From positions 24,902 through 88,901 of the forward strand of contig JAZRQL010000025.1 of the NCBI GenBank assembly GCA_045649725.1: DNA of 64,000 nt, in the 5' to 3' direction. Numbering within the stretch: position 1 is the first letter of the stretch; every line of letters starts with the position of its first letter. Shown here piece after piece: positions 34,997 to 43,529 of this stretch. Source of the DNA: UMGS1820 sp045649725 (GTDB lineage: Bacteria > Bacillota > Clostridia > Monoglobales > Monoglobaceae). A program made the position numbers and the translations under genes. The notes under the pieces were generated by a model, which saw nothing but the letters and a program-made list of their open reading frames with translations, had not been told where the DNA came from and did not search any database.

Positions 34997-35031
34997 ATCA
35001 TTTCCCTCTGTAACTTACTTATATATAATTA

Positions 35032-35061
35032 AATATACCATATATTAAAGAATTTTGTCAA
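35032..35061 (-). promoter_or_regulatory. Predicted sigma-A promoter of the LCP gene
   Basis: TTGACA at 35061-35056, an 18-nt spacer and TATATT at 35037-35032 on the minus strand. Confidence 0.7.
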
Positions 35062-35131
35062 CAAAATAAGGCCATTATTCATCATTTGTTAAATTTCAGA
35101 AACATTTATGTAGCTTAATTACAAAAAGAAA

Positions 35132-35159
35132 AAGAGCTATTGCTTTCGCAATAGCTCTT
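35132..35159 (-). terminator. Terminator of the alpha ribosomal operon, after rplQ
   Basis: A 12-bp stem (AAGAGCTATTGC/GCAATAGCTCTT) with a 4-nt loop, followed by TTTCTTTTT on the minus strand. It ends the superoperon. Confidence 0.9.
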
Positions 35160-35171
35160 ACAAATACAAAA

Positions 35172-35516
35172 TTAGTCAACAAGCTCAAGGATAGCCATTT
35201 CAGCAGCGTCGCCACGTCTTGGGCCTATCTTGATGATTCTGGTGTAACCACCGTTTCTTTCAGCATACTTAGGTGCGATTTCGTCAAAAAGCTTTGTTAC
35301 GATATCACGCTTTGTAATAAAGCTGAGCGCCTGTCTCTTTGTATGGAGTGTGTTTGACTTACCAAGTGTAACCATCTTGTCAGCAAGCTTCTGTACTTCC
35401 TTAGCACGTGTTAAAGTTGTTTCAACCTTACCGTTTTCAAGTAAAGAAGTAGTCATATTTCTAAGCATAGCTATTCTCTGGTCAGTTGGTCTGCCAAGCT
35501 TTCTCTGGTGTGCCAT
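35172..35516 (-). CDS. rplQ: 50S ribosomal protein bL17
   Basis: 114 residues. The N-terminal HQRKLGRPTDQRIAMLRNMTTSLLENGKVETTLTRA segment and the C-terminal GGYTRIIKIGPRRGDAAEMAILEL are diagnostic. bL17 lies near the exit of the peptide tunnel. It is the last gene of the alpha operon, 41 bp after rpoA, and is followed by a strong terminator. Confidence 0.98.
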   Translation of the reverse strand: MAHQRKLGRPTDQRIAMLRNMTTSLLENGKVETTLTRAKEVQKLADKMVTLGKSNTLHTKRQALSFITKRDIVTKLFDEIAPKYAERNGGYTRIIKIGPRRGDAAEMAILELVD

Positions 35517-35557
35517 AATATCACCTCGTTCTTTAAATTCAAATTTTAATTGATAAA

Positions 35558-36505
35558 TCAGTCATCTTTAGACAAGGATAAATCCATTGCCTTAAGCTTT
35601 GCAATAACCTCTTCTAATGACTTACGTCCAAGGTTTCTGACTTTCATCATATCGTTCTCGGATTTTGCAGTAAGATCCTGAACCGTATTAATTCCTGCAC
35701 GCTTTAAGCAGTTGTATGAACGAACTGAAAGATCAAGCTCTTCGATAGTTGTTTCTAAAACTTTCTCCTTCTTTGCTTCTTCCTTTTCTTCCATAATTAC
35801 TGCATTCTTTGCGTCATCTGACAAGTCAACAAACAATGTCATATGCTCACTGATAATCTTAGCAGCAAGACTTACAGACTCACTTGGAGAGATTGTTCCA
35901 TCTGTCCAAACTTCAAGTGTAAGCTTGTCATAGTCAGTAACGTTTCCTACACGTGTGTTATCAACTGTGTAGTTAACCTTACGTACAGGTGTGTAGATTG
36001 AATCCGTAGCTATTACTCCGATAACTGGCTGCATTAACTGACCATTACGTTCTGCAGAAACATAACCGCGACCCTTATCAAGAACAATCTCCATAAAGAG
36101 TCTTGCATCTTCGTTAAGTGTAGCAATGTGTAAATCTTCGTTGATGATTTCCACATCTGAATCGTGCTTTATGTCTCCTGCTGTAATAACACCTTCGCCC
36201 TCGTGATTGATATACACGGTCTTTGGTGCATCAGAATGCAACTTAACAGCTAAATTTTTAATATTGAGTATTATCTCTGTTACATCTTCCTTTACACCGG
36301 GAATAGTAGAAAACTCGTGCAATACACCGTCAATTTTAACTGATGTAGCTGCAACACCCGGCAATGATGACAACAGCATTCTTCTTAGAGAGTTGCCCAG
36401 TGTTGTACCGTAACCTCTCTCAAGAGGTTCAACAACAAATTTGCCGTACTTGTTATCTTCGGATGCTTCAACGCATTCAATTCTTGGCTTTTCTATTTCT
36501 ATCAT
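35558..36505 (-). CDS. rpoA: RNA polymerase alpha subunit
   Basis: 315 residues. The N-terminal assembly domain has GYGTTLGNSLRRMLLSSLPG and the C-terminal domain has the DNA- and activator-binding LSVRSYNCLKRAGINTVQDL and VRNLGRKSLEEV helices. The linker is rich in Glu and Lys. It is placed in the alpha operon between rpsD and rplQ, as in most bacteria. Confidence 0.98.
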   Translation of the reverse strand: MIEIEKPRIECVEASEDNKYGKFVVEPLERGYGTTLGNSLRRMLLSSLPGVAATSVKIDGVLHEFSTIPGVKEDVTEIILNIKNLAVKLHSDAPKTVYINHEGEGVITAGDIKHDSDVEIINEDLHIATLNEDARLFMEIVLDKGRGYVSAERNGQLMQPVIGVIATDSIYTPVRKVNYTVDNTRVGNVTDYDKLTLEVWTDGTISPSESVSLAAKIISEHMTLFVDLSDDAKNAVIMEEKEEAKKEKVLETTIEELDLSVRSYNCLKRAGINTVQDLTAKSENDMMKVRNLGRKSLEEVIAKLKAMDLSLSKDD

Positions 36506-36557
36506 TGTCAGCCCTCCTAAAAATCTGCAAGGATTAACCCTTGCTTACAACAATTTA

Positions 36558-37184
36558 TTATTTGCTGTAATACTCAACGATCATATGCTCTTCGATAGCC
36601 ATATCGATGTCGTCTCTTTCAGCATATGCAATAACCTTACCTTCGAGTGTATCTCTGTTCATATCAAGCCACTTTGGAACAAGTCTGCTTTCTGTTGAAG
36701 CGAGAATTGCATCAAACTTTGTGCTCTTACGTGAACCTTCCTTAACAGCGATAACATCGCCAGGCTTAACAAGGTATGAAGGAATGTTAACCTTCTTGCC
36801 GTTTACTGTAAAGTGAGCGTGTGAAACAAGCTGTCTAGCTTCTGGTCTTGATACTGCGAGACCAAGTCTGTAAACAACGTTGTCAAGTCTGCTCTCTAAG
36901 ATAGAGAGAAGGTTTTCACCTGTAACGCCCTCTTTCTTATTAGCCATTTCGAAATAATGAGCGAACTGGCCTTCTAAAATGCCATAAGCACGTCTTACCT
37001 TCTGCTTTTCACGGAGCTGTGTTCCGTACTCAGAAAGTTTACGGCGTCCCTGGCCGTGCTGACCTGGTGCATATGCACGTCTGTCAACAGCACACTTATC
37101 AGAGTAACATCTGTCACCCTTTAAGAATAACTTCTGACCTTCACGTCTGCAGATTCTGCAAACAGATTCAGTATATCTTGCCAT
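36558..37184 (-). CDS. rpsD: 30S ribosomal protein uS4, zinc-binding type
   Basis: 208 residues. Four cysteines (CRICR...CYSDKC) in the first 32 residues make it the zinc-binding form. The S4 RNA-binding domain shows RLDNVVYRLGLAVSRPEARQLVSHAHFTVNGKKV. uS4 nucleates 30S assembly and often represses its own operon in Firmicutes. The start ATG follows GGAGGTG. Confidence 0.98.
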   Translation of the reverse strand: MARYTESVCRICRREGQKLFLKGDRCYSDKCAVDRRAYAPGQHGQGRRKLSEYGTQLREKQKVRRAYGILEGQFAHYFEMANKKEGVTGENLLSILESRLDNVVYRLGLAVSRPEARQLVSHAHFTVNGKKVNIPSYLVKPGDVIAVKEGSRKSTKFDAILASTESRLVPKWLDMNRDTLEGKVIAYAERDDIDMAIEEHMIVEYYSK

Positions 37185-37202
37185 AAATTTTCACCTCCGT
37201 AA

Positions 37203-37595
37203 TTATACACGTCTTCTCTTTGGCGGTCTACAACCGTTGTGAGGAATAGGTGTAACGTCCTTAATCATGTTAACTTCAAGACCTGCAACCTGAAGCGCAC
37301 GAATAGCTGCTTCACGGCCTGAACCAGGACCTTTAACGTATACTTCAACATACTTTAAACCGTGCTCCATAGCAGCCTTTGCTGCTGTTTCTGCAGCCAT
37401 CTGAGCTGCAAAAGGAGTACTCTTTCTCGAACCTCTGAATCCGAGACCACCGGCTGATGCCCAAGAAATAGCATTTCCGGCTACATCTGTAATAGTAACA
37501 ATGGTATTATTAAATGTAGATTTAATATGTGCTGCGCCGCGTTCGATGTTCTTTTTCTCTCTACGACGACGTGTCTTTTTAACTGCCTTTGCCAT
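37203..37595 (-). CDS. rpsK: 30S ribosomal protein uS11
   Basis: 130 residues from the ATG at 37593-37595 (MAKAVKKTRRRR), 11 nt after AGGAGG. A GTG four codons earlier lies within the ribosome binding site and is rejected. Motifs: AHIKSTFNNTIVTITD, SAGGLGFRGSRKSTPFAAQ and the C-terminal TPIPHNGCRPPKRRRV. uS11 forms part of the 30S platform. A 131-bp gap separates it from rpsM. Confidence 0.97.
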   Translation of the reverse strand: MAKAVKKTRRRREKKNIERGAAHIKSTFNNTIVTITDVAGNAISWASAGGLGFRGSRKSTPFAAQMAAETAAKAAMEHGLKYVEVYVKGPGSGREAAIRALQVAGLEVNMIKDVTPIPHNGCRPPKRRRV

Positions 37596-37726
37596 TGTAT
37601 TTTTCACCTCCTGAAAATACGAATATCTGTATCTTTGTACAGAAAATAATCAAAATTCATTTTGGCATAAACAATGCCCTGTTTTAAACAAGAATAAACA
37701 ATGGTAGTATATTGGTATTCCAATAA

Positions 37727-38092
37727 TTATTTCTTCTTGTTTGCGATAGTCTTCTTAGGACCCTTACGTGTTCTTGCATTTGTCTTAGAACGCTGACCAC
37801 GAACTGGTAAGCTCTTTCTGTGACGCATACCACGGTAGCAGTTAATTTCCATCAAACGCTTGATATCAAGTGCTACATCACGTCTTAAGTCACCCTCTAC
37901 GTTGTAGTTATCGATTTCAGCTCTGAGCTTCTGAACATCTTCTTCAGTTAAATCTTTAACTCTGATGTCAGGGTTTACACCTGTTGCCTCAAGAATTTTC
38001 TTAGCAGTAGATAAACCTATACCGAAAATATAAGTTAAACCGATTTCAACTCTCTTATCATTAGGTAAATCTACACCTGCAATACGTGCCAT
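37727..38092 (-). CDS. rpsM: 30S ribosomal protein uS13
   Basis: 121 residues. It begins MARIAGVDLPNDKRVEIGLTYIFGIG and ends with the tRNA-contacting basic tail (GMRHRKSLPVRGQRSKTNARTRKGPKK, given here as features: RGMRHRKSLPVRGQ then KTNARTRKG). uS13 sits in the 30S head and touches the P-site tRNA. It follows rpmJ by about 125 bp, with GGAGGTG before its ATG. Confidence 0.97.
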   Translation of the reverse strand: MARIAGVDLPNDKRVEIGLTYIFGIGLSTAKKILEATGVNPDIRVKDLTEEDVQKLRAEIDNYNVEGDLRRDVALDIKRLMEINCYRGMRHRKSLPVRGQRSKTNARTRKGPKKTIANKKK

Positions 38093-38216
38093 AAATTTTC
38101 ACCTCCATTAATTTTAGAAAAAACAAACGGAGCAGAATTTCACCCGCATATGCGGAATCAGCTTAAAAGTAATTTTGGTTCATAAGCCTGACCCTGCCCC
38201 AAATGAACCTGTGCGA

Positions 38217-38330
38217 TTAACCCTGCTTCTGCTTATGGCGTGGGTTTTCGCAAATTACCATAATCTTGCCTTTTCTCTTTATAATTTTACATTTTTCACA
38301 AATAGGTTTTACTGAAGGTTTTACTTTCAT
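38217..38330 (-). CDS. rpmJ: 50S ribosomal protein bL36
   Basis: 37 residues: MKVKPSVKPICEKCKIIKRK then GKIMVICENPRHKQKQG. It is the zinc-binding C+ form, with CEKC, a third Cys and His as ligands. The ATG at 38328-38330 follows AGGAGGTG. It is normally directly behind infA; here capA separates them, and a consensus promoter lies 73 bp upstream. It would be the first gene of the alpha transcript. Confidence 0.96.
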   Translation of the reverse strand: MKVKPSVKPICEKCKIIKRKGKIMVICENPRHKQKQG

Positions 38331-38402
38331 CGAATCCTTCACCTCCTAATTTTGACTAATCCGCTATTTATGCATACTACCACACATAAAGCGAACCATA
38401 TA

Positions 38403-38431
38403 ATAATATCATAAGTTTTCTAATCTGTCAA
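38403..38431 (-). promoter_or_regulatory. Near-consensus promoter of the alpha operon (rpmJ to rplQ)
   Basis: TTGACA at 38431-38426, a 17-nt spacer and TATTAT at 38408-38403 on the minus strand, with an extended TGA. It has the same form as the rpsJ promoter and would give the genes after capA their own supply of transcript. Confidence 0.85.
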
Positions 38432-38468
38432 GTATTTGAGAAAACTTTTTATGAAATTTTAATTTTAG

Positions 38469-39575
38469 CTATAAAATCATGTTTTTGTTGTCTTCTATAG
38501 GGTTTTCTTCATATGTATCAGCTACTTCCCCGCCTTCAAACTTAACCATTATATCTCCGAGATTGTTTGAAAATGTCTGGATTTTATTTTCAACTCTCTT
38601 TTTCTCACCATCTTTAAGAGGAGTTGGCTGATAATTATTTCTGCCCTGTACCGATGAAATAGAACATGGAATAACCAAATAATCCTTACAATCTTTTTCA
38701 CCGTTTTCTAAAATCTTAAATGTCTGTCTGAAAATCATACTGTCCTTATCTCTTGGGTTTTGATTTCCTCCAAAGCAGAAGTTACCAAGGCTATATGCTA
38801 TCATCTTTCCCTTATAGCACTCCACACCCTGCAGAACGTGAGGGTGATGACCTATAACCAAGTCTGCTCCCTCGTCTATTGCTCTGTGAGCGAGGCTTAC
38901 CTGACTTCCATCAGGGTAGTTGCTACCCTCAATTCCCCAATGAACCTGAACTATTATTATTTCTGCCCCATTGCTCTTTACCTGTTCTATTGCAGGCGTA
39001 AGATTTCCTTCGGAGCTTCCGTCTAAAGAATAAAGGCCAATAAGCCCAACCTTAACCCCTTTTACATCTATAACACGGGTATTAAGCTTTTCAAACCATA
39101 CAATTCCTGCTTCCTCAAGATACTTAATCGTATCCTCATAGCTTACCTCTCCGTAATCTTTGCTATGGTTATTCGCAAGGGTAACTGCTTCTATACTGCC
39201 TTCTGTCAAAACCTTTGTGTATTCAGGGCTACCACGGAAGGCAAATGTTTTTTCCTGTCTTGTTCCTCTTTCGGTAAGTGTTCCCTCGAAATTAACTATT
39301 GTTAAATCATCGTTTTCAAAGTAAGGCTTAACGTTACGCATAAAAAATCCATAGTCTCCGCCCTGATTACTTACCTCAACCGGAAAAGTTATTCCGCCAA
39401 AGGCTACATCTGTGCCTAATGTACAATCCCCTGCACAGCTTACAGTTATTTCTCTTGCACCTGTCTTTTTCCCGGGCTTGTCCACAGATGTTTCTTCTAT
39501 ATTATTAATGCCACAACCTGAAGCCAATGTCATCAATAATAAAGCACAGATAAATATTGCATATTTTTTCAGCAT
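38469..39575 (-). CDS. capA: CapA-family lipoprotein (metallophosphatase fold) inside the ribosomal operon
   Basis: 368 residues from the ATG at 39573-39575, 8 nt after AAAGGG; upstream starts would precede the hydrophobic signal with a polar segment. The lipobox LASGC marks it as a lipoprotein facing outside. The CapA/PgsA fold is seen in VSCAGDCTLGTD, NFEGTL, LANNHSKDYG, VQVHWGIEGSNYP, IGHHPHVLQG and YSLGNFCFGG. Relatives take part in poly-gamma-glutamate or capsule synthesis; no capB or capC is here. Its place between infA and rpmJ is unusual. A hairpin precedes it and a promoter follows it. Confidence 0.88.
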   Translation of the reverse strand: MLKKYAIFICALLLMTLASGCGINNIEETSVDKPGKKTGAREITVSCAGDCTLGTDVAFGGITFPVEVSNQGGDYGFFMRNVKPYFENDDLTIVNFEGTLTERGTRQEKTFAFRGSPEYTKVLTEGSIEAVTLANNHSKDYGEVSYEDTIKYLEEAGIVWFEKLNTRVIDVKGVKVGLIGLYSLDGSSEGNLTPAIEQVKSNGAEIIIVQVHWGIEGSNYPDGSQVSLAHRAIDEGADLVIGHHPHVLQGVECYKGKMIAYSLGNFCFGGNQNPRDKDSMIFRQTFKILENGEKDCKDYLVIPCSISSVQGRNNYQPTPLKDGEKKRVENKIQTFSNNLGDIMVKFEGGEVADTYEENPIEDNKNMIL

Positions 39576-39602
39576 ATCCATTACCCTTTCTTTAAAAAGA
39601 AT

Positions 39603-39638
39603 AGCTGTAACAAAATGCTCATCCATCTTGTTACAGCT
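39603..39638 (-). terminator. Hairpin between infA and capA, possible attenuator
   Basis: Perfect 11-bp stem (AGCTGTAACAA/TTGTTACAGCT) with a 14-nt loop, followed on the minus strand by ATTCTTTTT. It starts 12 bp after the infA stop and ends just before the capA ribosome binding site. It may stop most transcripts before capA. Confidence 0.6.
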
Positions 39639-39649
39639 TGTTGCTTATG

Positions 39650-39868
39650 TTATTTTGCTCTCCATGTAATTCTACCCTTTGTAAGGTCATATGGAGAAAT
39701 CTCAACTGTTACCTTATCGCCCGGCAATATTCTGATGAAGTGCATTCTGAGCTTGCCTGAAATATGCGCAAGTATCTGATGTCCGTTTTCAAGTTCAACC
39801 TTAAACATTGCATTAGGTAAAGCTTCAAGGACAGTTCCTTCTATTTCTAAAACATCTTCCTTTGACAT
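39650..39868 (-). CDS. infA: Translation initiation factor IF-1
   Basis: 72 residues, exactly the family length, with the OB-fold motifs VLEIEGTVLEALPNAMFKVEL and HISGKLRMHFIRILPGDKV. IF-1 binds the A site of the 30S subunit during initiation. Its 13-bp spacing from the KOW gene and AGGAGG site indicate the same transcript. Confidence 0.97.
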   Translation of the reverse strand: MSKEDVLEIEGTVLEALPNAMFKVELENGHQILAHISGKLRMHFIRILPGDKVTVEISPYDLTKGRITWRAK

Positions 39869-39881
39869 AGTAAATCCTCCT

Positions 39882-40136
39882 TTACAGGTTATTTTTCAGA
39901 CGTTTTATCTCACGTCTTATATTTGCATCCACCGCATACTGCGGTATATTATTTAACAAATCCGTTCTAAACCCTGTAGGTTCTAAATGTTTAATCTTCT
40001 TTTTCTTTTTCTTATCTGCTTTTCTTGTTTTCCCGTCGCATACTATCACATAGTTCTCTTCTATATCCGTCACGATAAACCACTTCCCCTTATCATGACC
40101 CCTACGTGATATAACCATATCTCCAACTGAAATCAT
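39882..40136 (-). CDS. KOW-domain RNA-binding protein (L14e-like)
   Basis: 84 residues. The N-terminus has a KOW-type fold (VGDMVISRRGHDKGKWFIVTDI, then YVIVCDGKTRK), followed by a run of six lysines and a helical basic tail. Small proteins of this type often sit between map and infA in Clostridia and are described as KOW-domain or L14e-like RNA-binding proteins of unknown function. It is 15 bp after map. Confidence 0.8.
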   Translation of the reverse strand: MISVGDMVISRRGHDKGKWFIVTDIEENYVIVCDGKTRKADKKKKKKIKHLEPTGFRTDLLNNIPQYAVDANIRREIKRLKNNL

Positions 40137-40151
40137 ATATCCGCCCTCCTG

Positions 40152-40901
40152 TTATTTAGGAAGTGTCAGTAAATATGGCTCTCCGTTTGTAACAAGAACC
40201 GAATTTTCGTAATGGGCAGTAAGTCCGCCATCTCTTGTAATAACAGTCCAGTCATTGTCGGCAACATACACCTTATGGTCAAACTGACAAACCATAGGCT
40301 CAATAGCTAAACACATTCCCGCTTTAATTCTTATTCCACGTGCAGAAGTGATGTAGTTAGGAACCTCAGGGTCCTCGTGCATCTCTGCTCCAATTCCGTG
40401 ACCGCAATAATTACGAAGGACAGAAAAACCATTTTCCTCAACGTATTTCTGGACTGCACCTGAAATATCGCTTATTCTGTTATTTTCTCTGACCATTTTT
40501 AAAGCTTCAAAAAAGCTTTCTCTTGTAACATCAATAAGTCTTTGTGCTTCTTCAGAAATCTGTCCCACACCAAAAGTTCTTGCGGCATCTCCGTTATATC
40601 CGTTATAACAAGCGCCAACATCAATAGACACGATGTCGCCTTCCTTTAAAACACGATTATCCGGAATCCCGTGAATAATTTCATCATTTACGCTTGCGCA
40701 TATGCTTGCAGGGAATCCGCCGTATCCCTTAAAAGTAGGAATGCAACCCTGGGACTTTATATATTTCTCTGCAATTTTATCAAGTTCAGCCGTTGTCACT
40801 CCCGGCTTAACTGCTTCTTCTACGGCACATAAAGCCTCATAAGTAACACGTCCGGCAACTTTCATCTTTTCAATTTCTGATTTAGATTTAATGCTGACCA
40901 T
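40152..40901 (-). CDS. map: Methionine aminopeptidase, type I
   Basis: 249 residues. It removes the initiator methionine from new proteins. The metal-binding residues are present: His in CASVNDEIIHGIP, Asp in VSIDVGACYNGYNGDAARTF, His in YCGHGIGAEMHEDP, Glu in AIEPM and Glu in HYENSVLVT. No N-terminal zinc-finger extension is seen. The spc-operon position, between adk and infA, is usual for Firmicutes. Confidence 0.96.
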   Translation of the reverse strand: MVSIKSKSEIEKMKVAGRVTYEALCAVEEAVKPGVTTAELDKIAEKYIKSQGCIPTFKGYGGFPASICASVNDEIIHGIPDNRVLKEGDIVSIDVGACYNGYNGDAARTFGVGQISEEAQRLIDVTRESFFEALKMVRENNRISDISGAVQKYVEENGFSVLRNYCGHGIGAEMHEDPEVPNYITSARGIRIKAGMCLAIEPMVCQFDHKVYVADNDWTVITRDGGLTAHYENSVLVTNGEPYLLTLPK

Positions 40902-40963
40902 CTATGTTTCCTCTTTCAATCATTTATATATGTACCGGACTTTCGTCCGTTTTGTTTTCAAAG

Positions 40964-41596
40964 TTATTCTCCAAGAGCTTTTAAAACCTCTTTGCTTGTA
41001 TCTTCAATACTGTCCTGACCGATAGCTGTTCTGAATATACCCTTGTTTTTATAATACTCAATCAATGGCTCTGTCTGAGTATGGTAAATAGTAAGTCTGC
41101 TCTTTATAGTTTCAGGCTTATCATCTTCTCTTGTAACAAGCTCTCCGCCACAGTTATCACATACTCCATCCTGTGTTGGCTTGCGGTATTCCTTATGGAA
41201 GGTTGAACCACACTTTGAACATTCAACTCTGCCTGAAAGTCTTTTTATAATTTCATCATCAGCAACATTAATGTTTAATATATAATCAATTTTTATATCT
41301 GACTTATCAAGTTCCTCTGCCTGTGCGAGAGTTCTTGGAAAGCCGTCTAATATAAATCCGTTTTTACAGTCCTCTTCAGAAAGGCGAGAATACATAACCT
41401 GTATCATTACATCATCAGGTATAAGATTTCCTTCATCAATATATTTTTTTGCAATAACGCCAAGCTCTGTTCCCTCTTTTATGTTCTTACGAAGGATAGA
41501 ACCTGTTGATATTGTTGGTATATTAAAGTGTTTGCTAAGCATTTCTGCCTGCGTTCCCTTGCCCGCACCGGGCGCTGCTAATAAAATTACCTTCAT
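40964..41596 (-). CDS. adk: Adenylate kinase, zinc-binding lid type
   Basis: 210 residues from the ATG at 41594-41596 (MKVILLAAPGAGKGTQ). A TTG three codons upstream lies closer to GGGAG and could also serve. It converts ATP and AMP to two ADP. The P-loop is LAAPGAGKGTQA, the AMP site DGFPRTLAQA, and the lid has four Cys (CSKCG...CDNCGG) that bind zinc as in Gram-positive enzymes. A 16-bp perfect hairpin lies between secY and this gene. Confidence 0.96.
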   Translation of the reverse strand: MKVILLAAPGAGKGTQAEMLSKHFNIPTISTGSILRKNIKEGTELGVIAKKYIDEGNLIPDDVMIQVMYSRLSEEDCKNGFILDGFPRTLAQAEELDKSDIKIDYILNINVADDEIIKRLSGRVECSKCGSTFHKEYRKPTQDGVCDNCGGELVTREDDKPETIKSRLTIYHTQTEPLIEYYKNKGIFRTAIGQDSIEDTSKEVLKALGE

Positions 41597-41692
41597 TGTA
41601 ACCAAATCTCCCTTAACTTTCTATAATAAACGGATAGAGCAGAATCGTTCCCTCATATTTAAGGTGCAGTTTCTACTCTCTTTTACAAGTTC

Positions 41693-41728
41693 ACGGTTAT
41701 TTTGCGGAAAAATCCGCAAAATAACCGT
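41693..41728. repeat. 16-bp perfect inverted repeat between secY and adk
   Basis: Arms ACGGTTATTTTGCGGA and TCCGCAAAATAACCGT with an AAAA loop. There is no U-tract after the stem on either strand, so it is not a standard terminator. It may be an mRNA processing or stability element, an attenuator or a small repeat. Confidence 0.7.
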
Positions 41729-41739
41729 CAGCTATTAAA

Positions 41740-43020
41740 TTAATCTAAGAATCCCTTATAATGACGCATAATCATCTGTGATTCAATTCCCTTAACAGTT
41801 TCAAGCGCAACACCTACAACAATCAAGAGAGATGTTCCACCGATCTGGAAGTTGGAAATGTTTAATCCGAGATTCATAAATATCGGAATAACCGCTACAA
41901 TACCCAAGAAGAAAGCTCCGGCAAGAGTAACTCTTGAAAGTACCTTTGAAATGTAATCCGATGTTGGCTTACCTGGTCTGATACCGTTAATGTATCCACC
42001 ATTCTTCTTCAAGTTGTTAGACATTTCAATTGGATTGAACTGTATAGCTGTGTAGAAATAAGTGAAGAAGATTATAAGCAAGAAGTAAAGCACCGCATAT
42101 ACCCATGACTGACCTGAGAAGATCCATAAGAATGTTCCCCAGAAGCCACCGCTGCTTGCGCTCTTACCAAAGAAGCTTGCGATCGTACCTGGAAATGCCA
42201 TAATTGACATTGCAAAGATGATAGGGATAACGCCTGCTCCTGCAACCTTAACAGGAATATGAGAGCTCTGTCCGCCATACATCTTTCTGCCCACAACGCG
42301 CTTTGCGTACTGAACAGGAAGTCTGCGTTCTGCTTCGTTTACTAATACAACGAAAGCGATAACTAAAATCATAAATACAACGATTGCTGCAACCATAATC
42401 CAGTTAAGCTCACCACCCTGTACATATGCATAAAGTGATGTAGCAGCACTAGGAATACCTGATACAATACCTGCGAAAATTATGAGCGAAATACCGTTAC
42501 CAACACCCTTTTCTGTGATCTGTTCACCAAGCCACATAAGGAATGCTGTACCTGCTGTGAATGTAGAAACAATAACAACAGCAGTAGCAAAGCCAGGATT
42601 TCTAACTGCACCGTAGCTATTTAATAAGAAGTAAAGACCAACAGCCTGAATAAGAGCCAAAACAACTGTTCCGTATCTCATCATCTGACCAATCTTTTTT
42701 CTTCCCTCTTCACCTTCATGCTGTAATCTTTCAAGTGCAGGAATAGCTACACATAAAAGCTGCATAATAATTGAAGAGTTGATGTACGGTGTAATACTCA
42801 TTGCAAAGATTGTAGCATTCTTAAACGCACCACCTGATACAATATCTATAAAACCGAACATAGAATTTTCAGCGCTGAAAAGCTGACTCATCTGTGATGC
42901 ATCAAGAAGTGGTACAGGAATACAAGAACCTAATCTGAAGATTACCAACATAATAAATGTGTAGATAAGCTTCTTTCTGAGATCTACAATCTTCCATGCA
43001 TTTCTGATTGTATTAAACAT
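41740..43020 (-). CDS. secY: Preprotein translocase subunit SecY
   Basis: 426 residues with ten membrane spans. It forms the channel through which Sec substrates cross or enter the membrane. Family marks: LRKKLIYTFIMLVIFRLGSCIPVP at the N-terminus, TPYINSSIIMQLL (span 2), GGQSSHIPVKVAGAGVIPIIFA and NPIEMSNNLKKNGGYINGIRPGKPT. It starts 1 nt after the rplO stop. Confidence 0.97.
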   Translation of the reverse strand: MFNTIRNAWKIVDLRKKLIYTFIMLVIFRLGSCIPVPLLDASQMSQLFSAENSMFGFIDIVSGGAFKNATIFAMSITPYINSSIIMQLLCVAIPALERLQHEGEEGRKKIGQMMRYGTVVLALIQAVGLYFLLNSYGAVRNPGFATAVVIVSTFTAGTAFLMWLGEQITEKGVGNGISLIIFAGIVSGIPSAATSLYAYVQGGELNWIMVAAIVVFMILVIAFVVLVNEAERRLPVQYAKRVVGRKMYGGQSSHIPVKVAGAGVIPIIFAMSIMAFPGTIASFFGKSASSGGFWGTFLWIFSGQSWVYAVLYFLLIIFFTYFYTAIQFNPIEMSNNLKKNGGYINGIRPGKPTSDYISKVLSRVTLAGAFFLGIVAVIPIFMNLGLNISNFQIGGTSLLIVVGVALETVKGIESQMIMRHYKGFLD

Positions 43021-43021
43021 C

Positions 43022-43462
43022 TTATATCACCTCTGCCTTTCCGCCTGCAGCTTCGATCTTTTCTGCTGCAGTCTTACTGAATCTCTTAGCCTTTACAGTA
43101 AGCTTCTTTTCAAGCTCACCTCTGCCTAAGATCACAATACCGTCACAGATCTTTGAGATGATACCTGCTTCCTTTAATACCTCAGCCGTAACTTCAGTAC
43201 CGTTTTCAAGCAAATTAAGTTTCTCTACGTTAATAGAAACATATTCCTTTGCAAAAATATTGTTAAAACCACGCTTAGGTAATCTTCTGTAGATAGGCAT
43301 CTGGCCACCTTCAAAGCCTGGACGTACACCGCCGCCGCTTCTACTGTTCTGACCCTTATGACCTCTACCTGAAGTTTTACCGTTACCACTTGCGTGACCT
43401 CTACCTACTCTAAATGCCTTCTTTTTAGAGCCTTCGCTTGGAGATAATTCGTGAAGTTTCAT
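43022..43462 (-). CDS. rplO: 50S ribosomal protein uL15
   Basis: 146 residues from the ATG at 43460-43462 (MKLHELSPSEGSKKK), behind AGGAGGTG. A 15-codon upstream extension crosses that site and is rejected. The Gly/Arg-rich loop GRGHASGNGKTSGRGHKGQ and GFEGGQMPIYRRLPKRGF are diagnostic. uL15 is a late-assembling 50S protein. Confidence 0.97.
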   Translation of the reverse strand: MKLHELSPSEGSKKKAFRVGRGHASGNGKTSGRGHKGQNSRSGGGVRPGFEGGQMPIYRRLPKRGFNNIFAKEYVSINVEKLNLLENGTEVTAEVLKEAGIISKICDGIVILGRGELEKKLTVKAKRFSKTAAEKIEAAGGKAEVI

Positions 43463-43529
43463 TGAGTACACCTCCTCCTTTTTATCAAAATTTGGTTTTA
43501 CGGGCATCGCCCGAACGTGTCATTAATAA

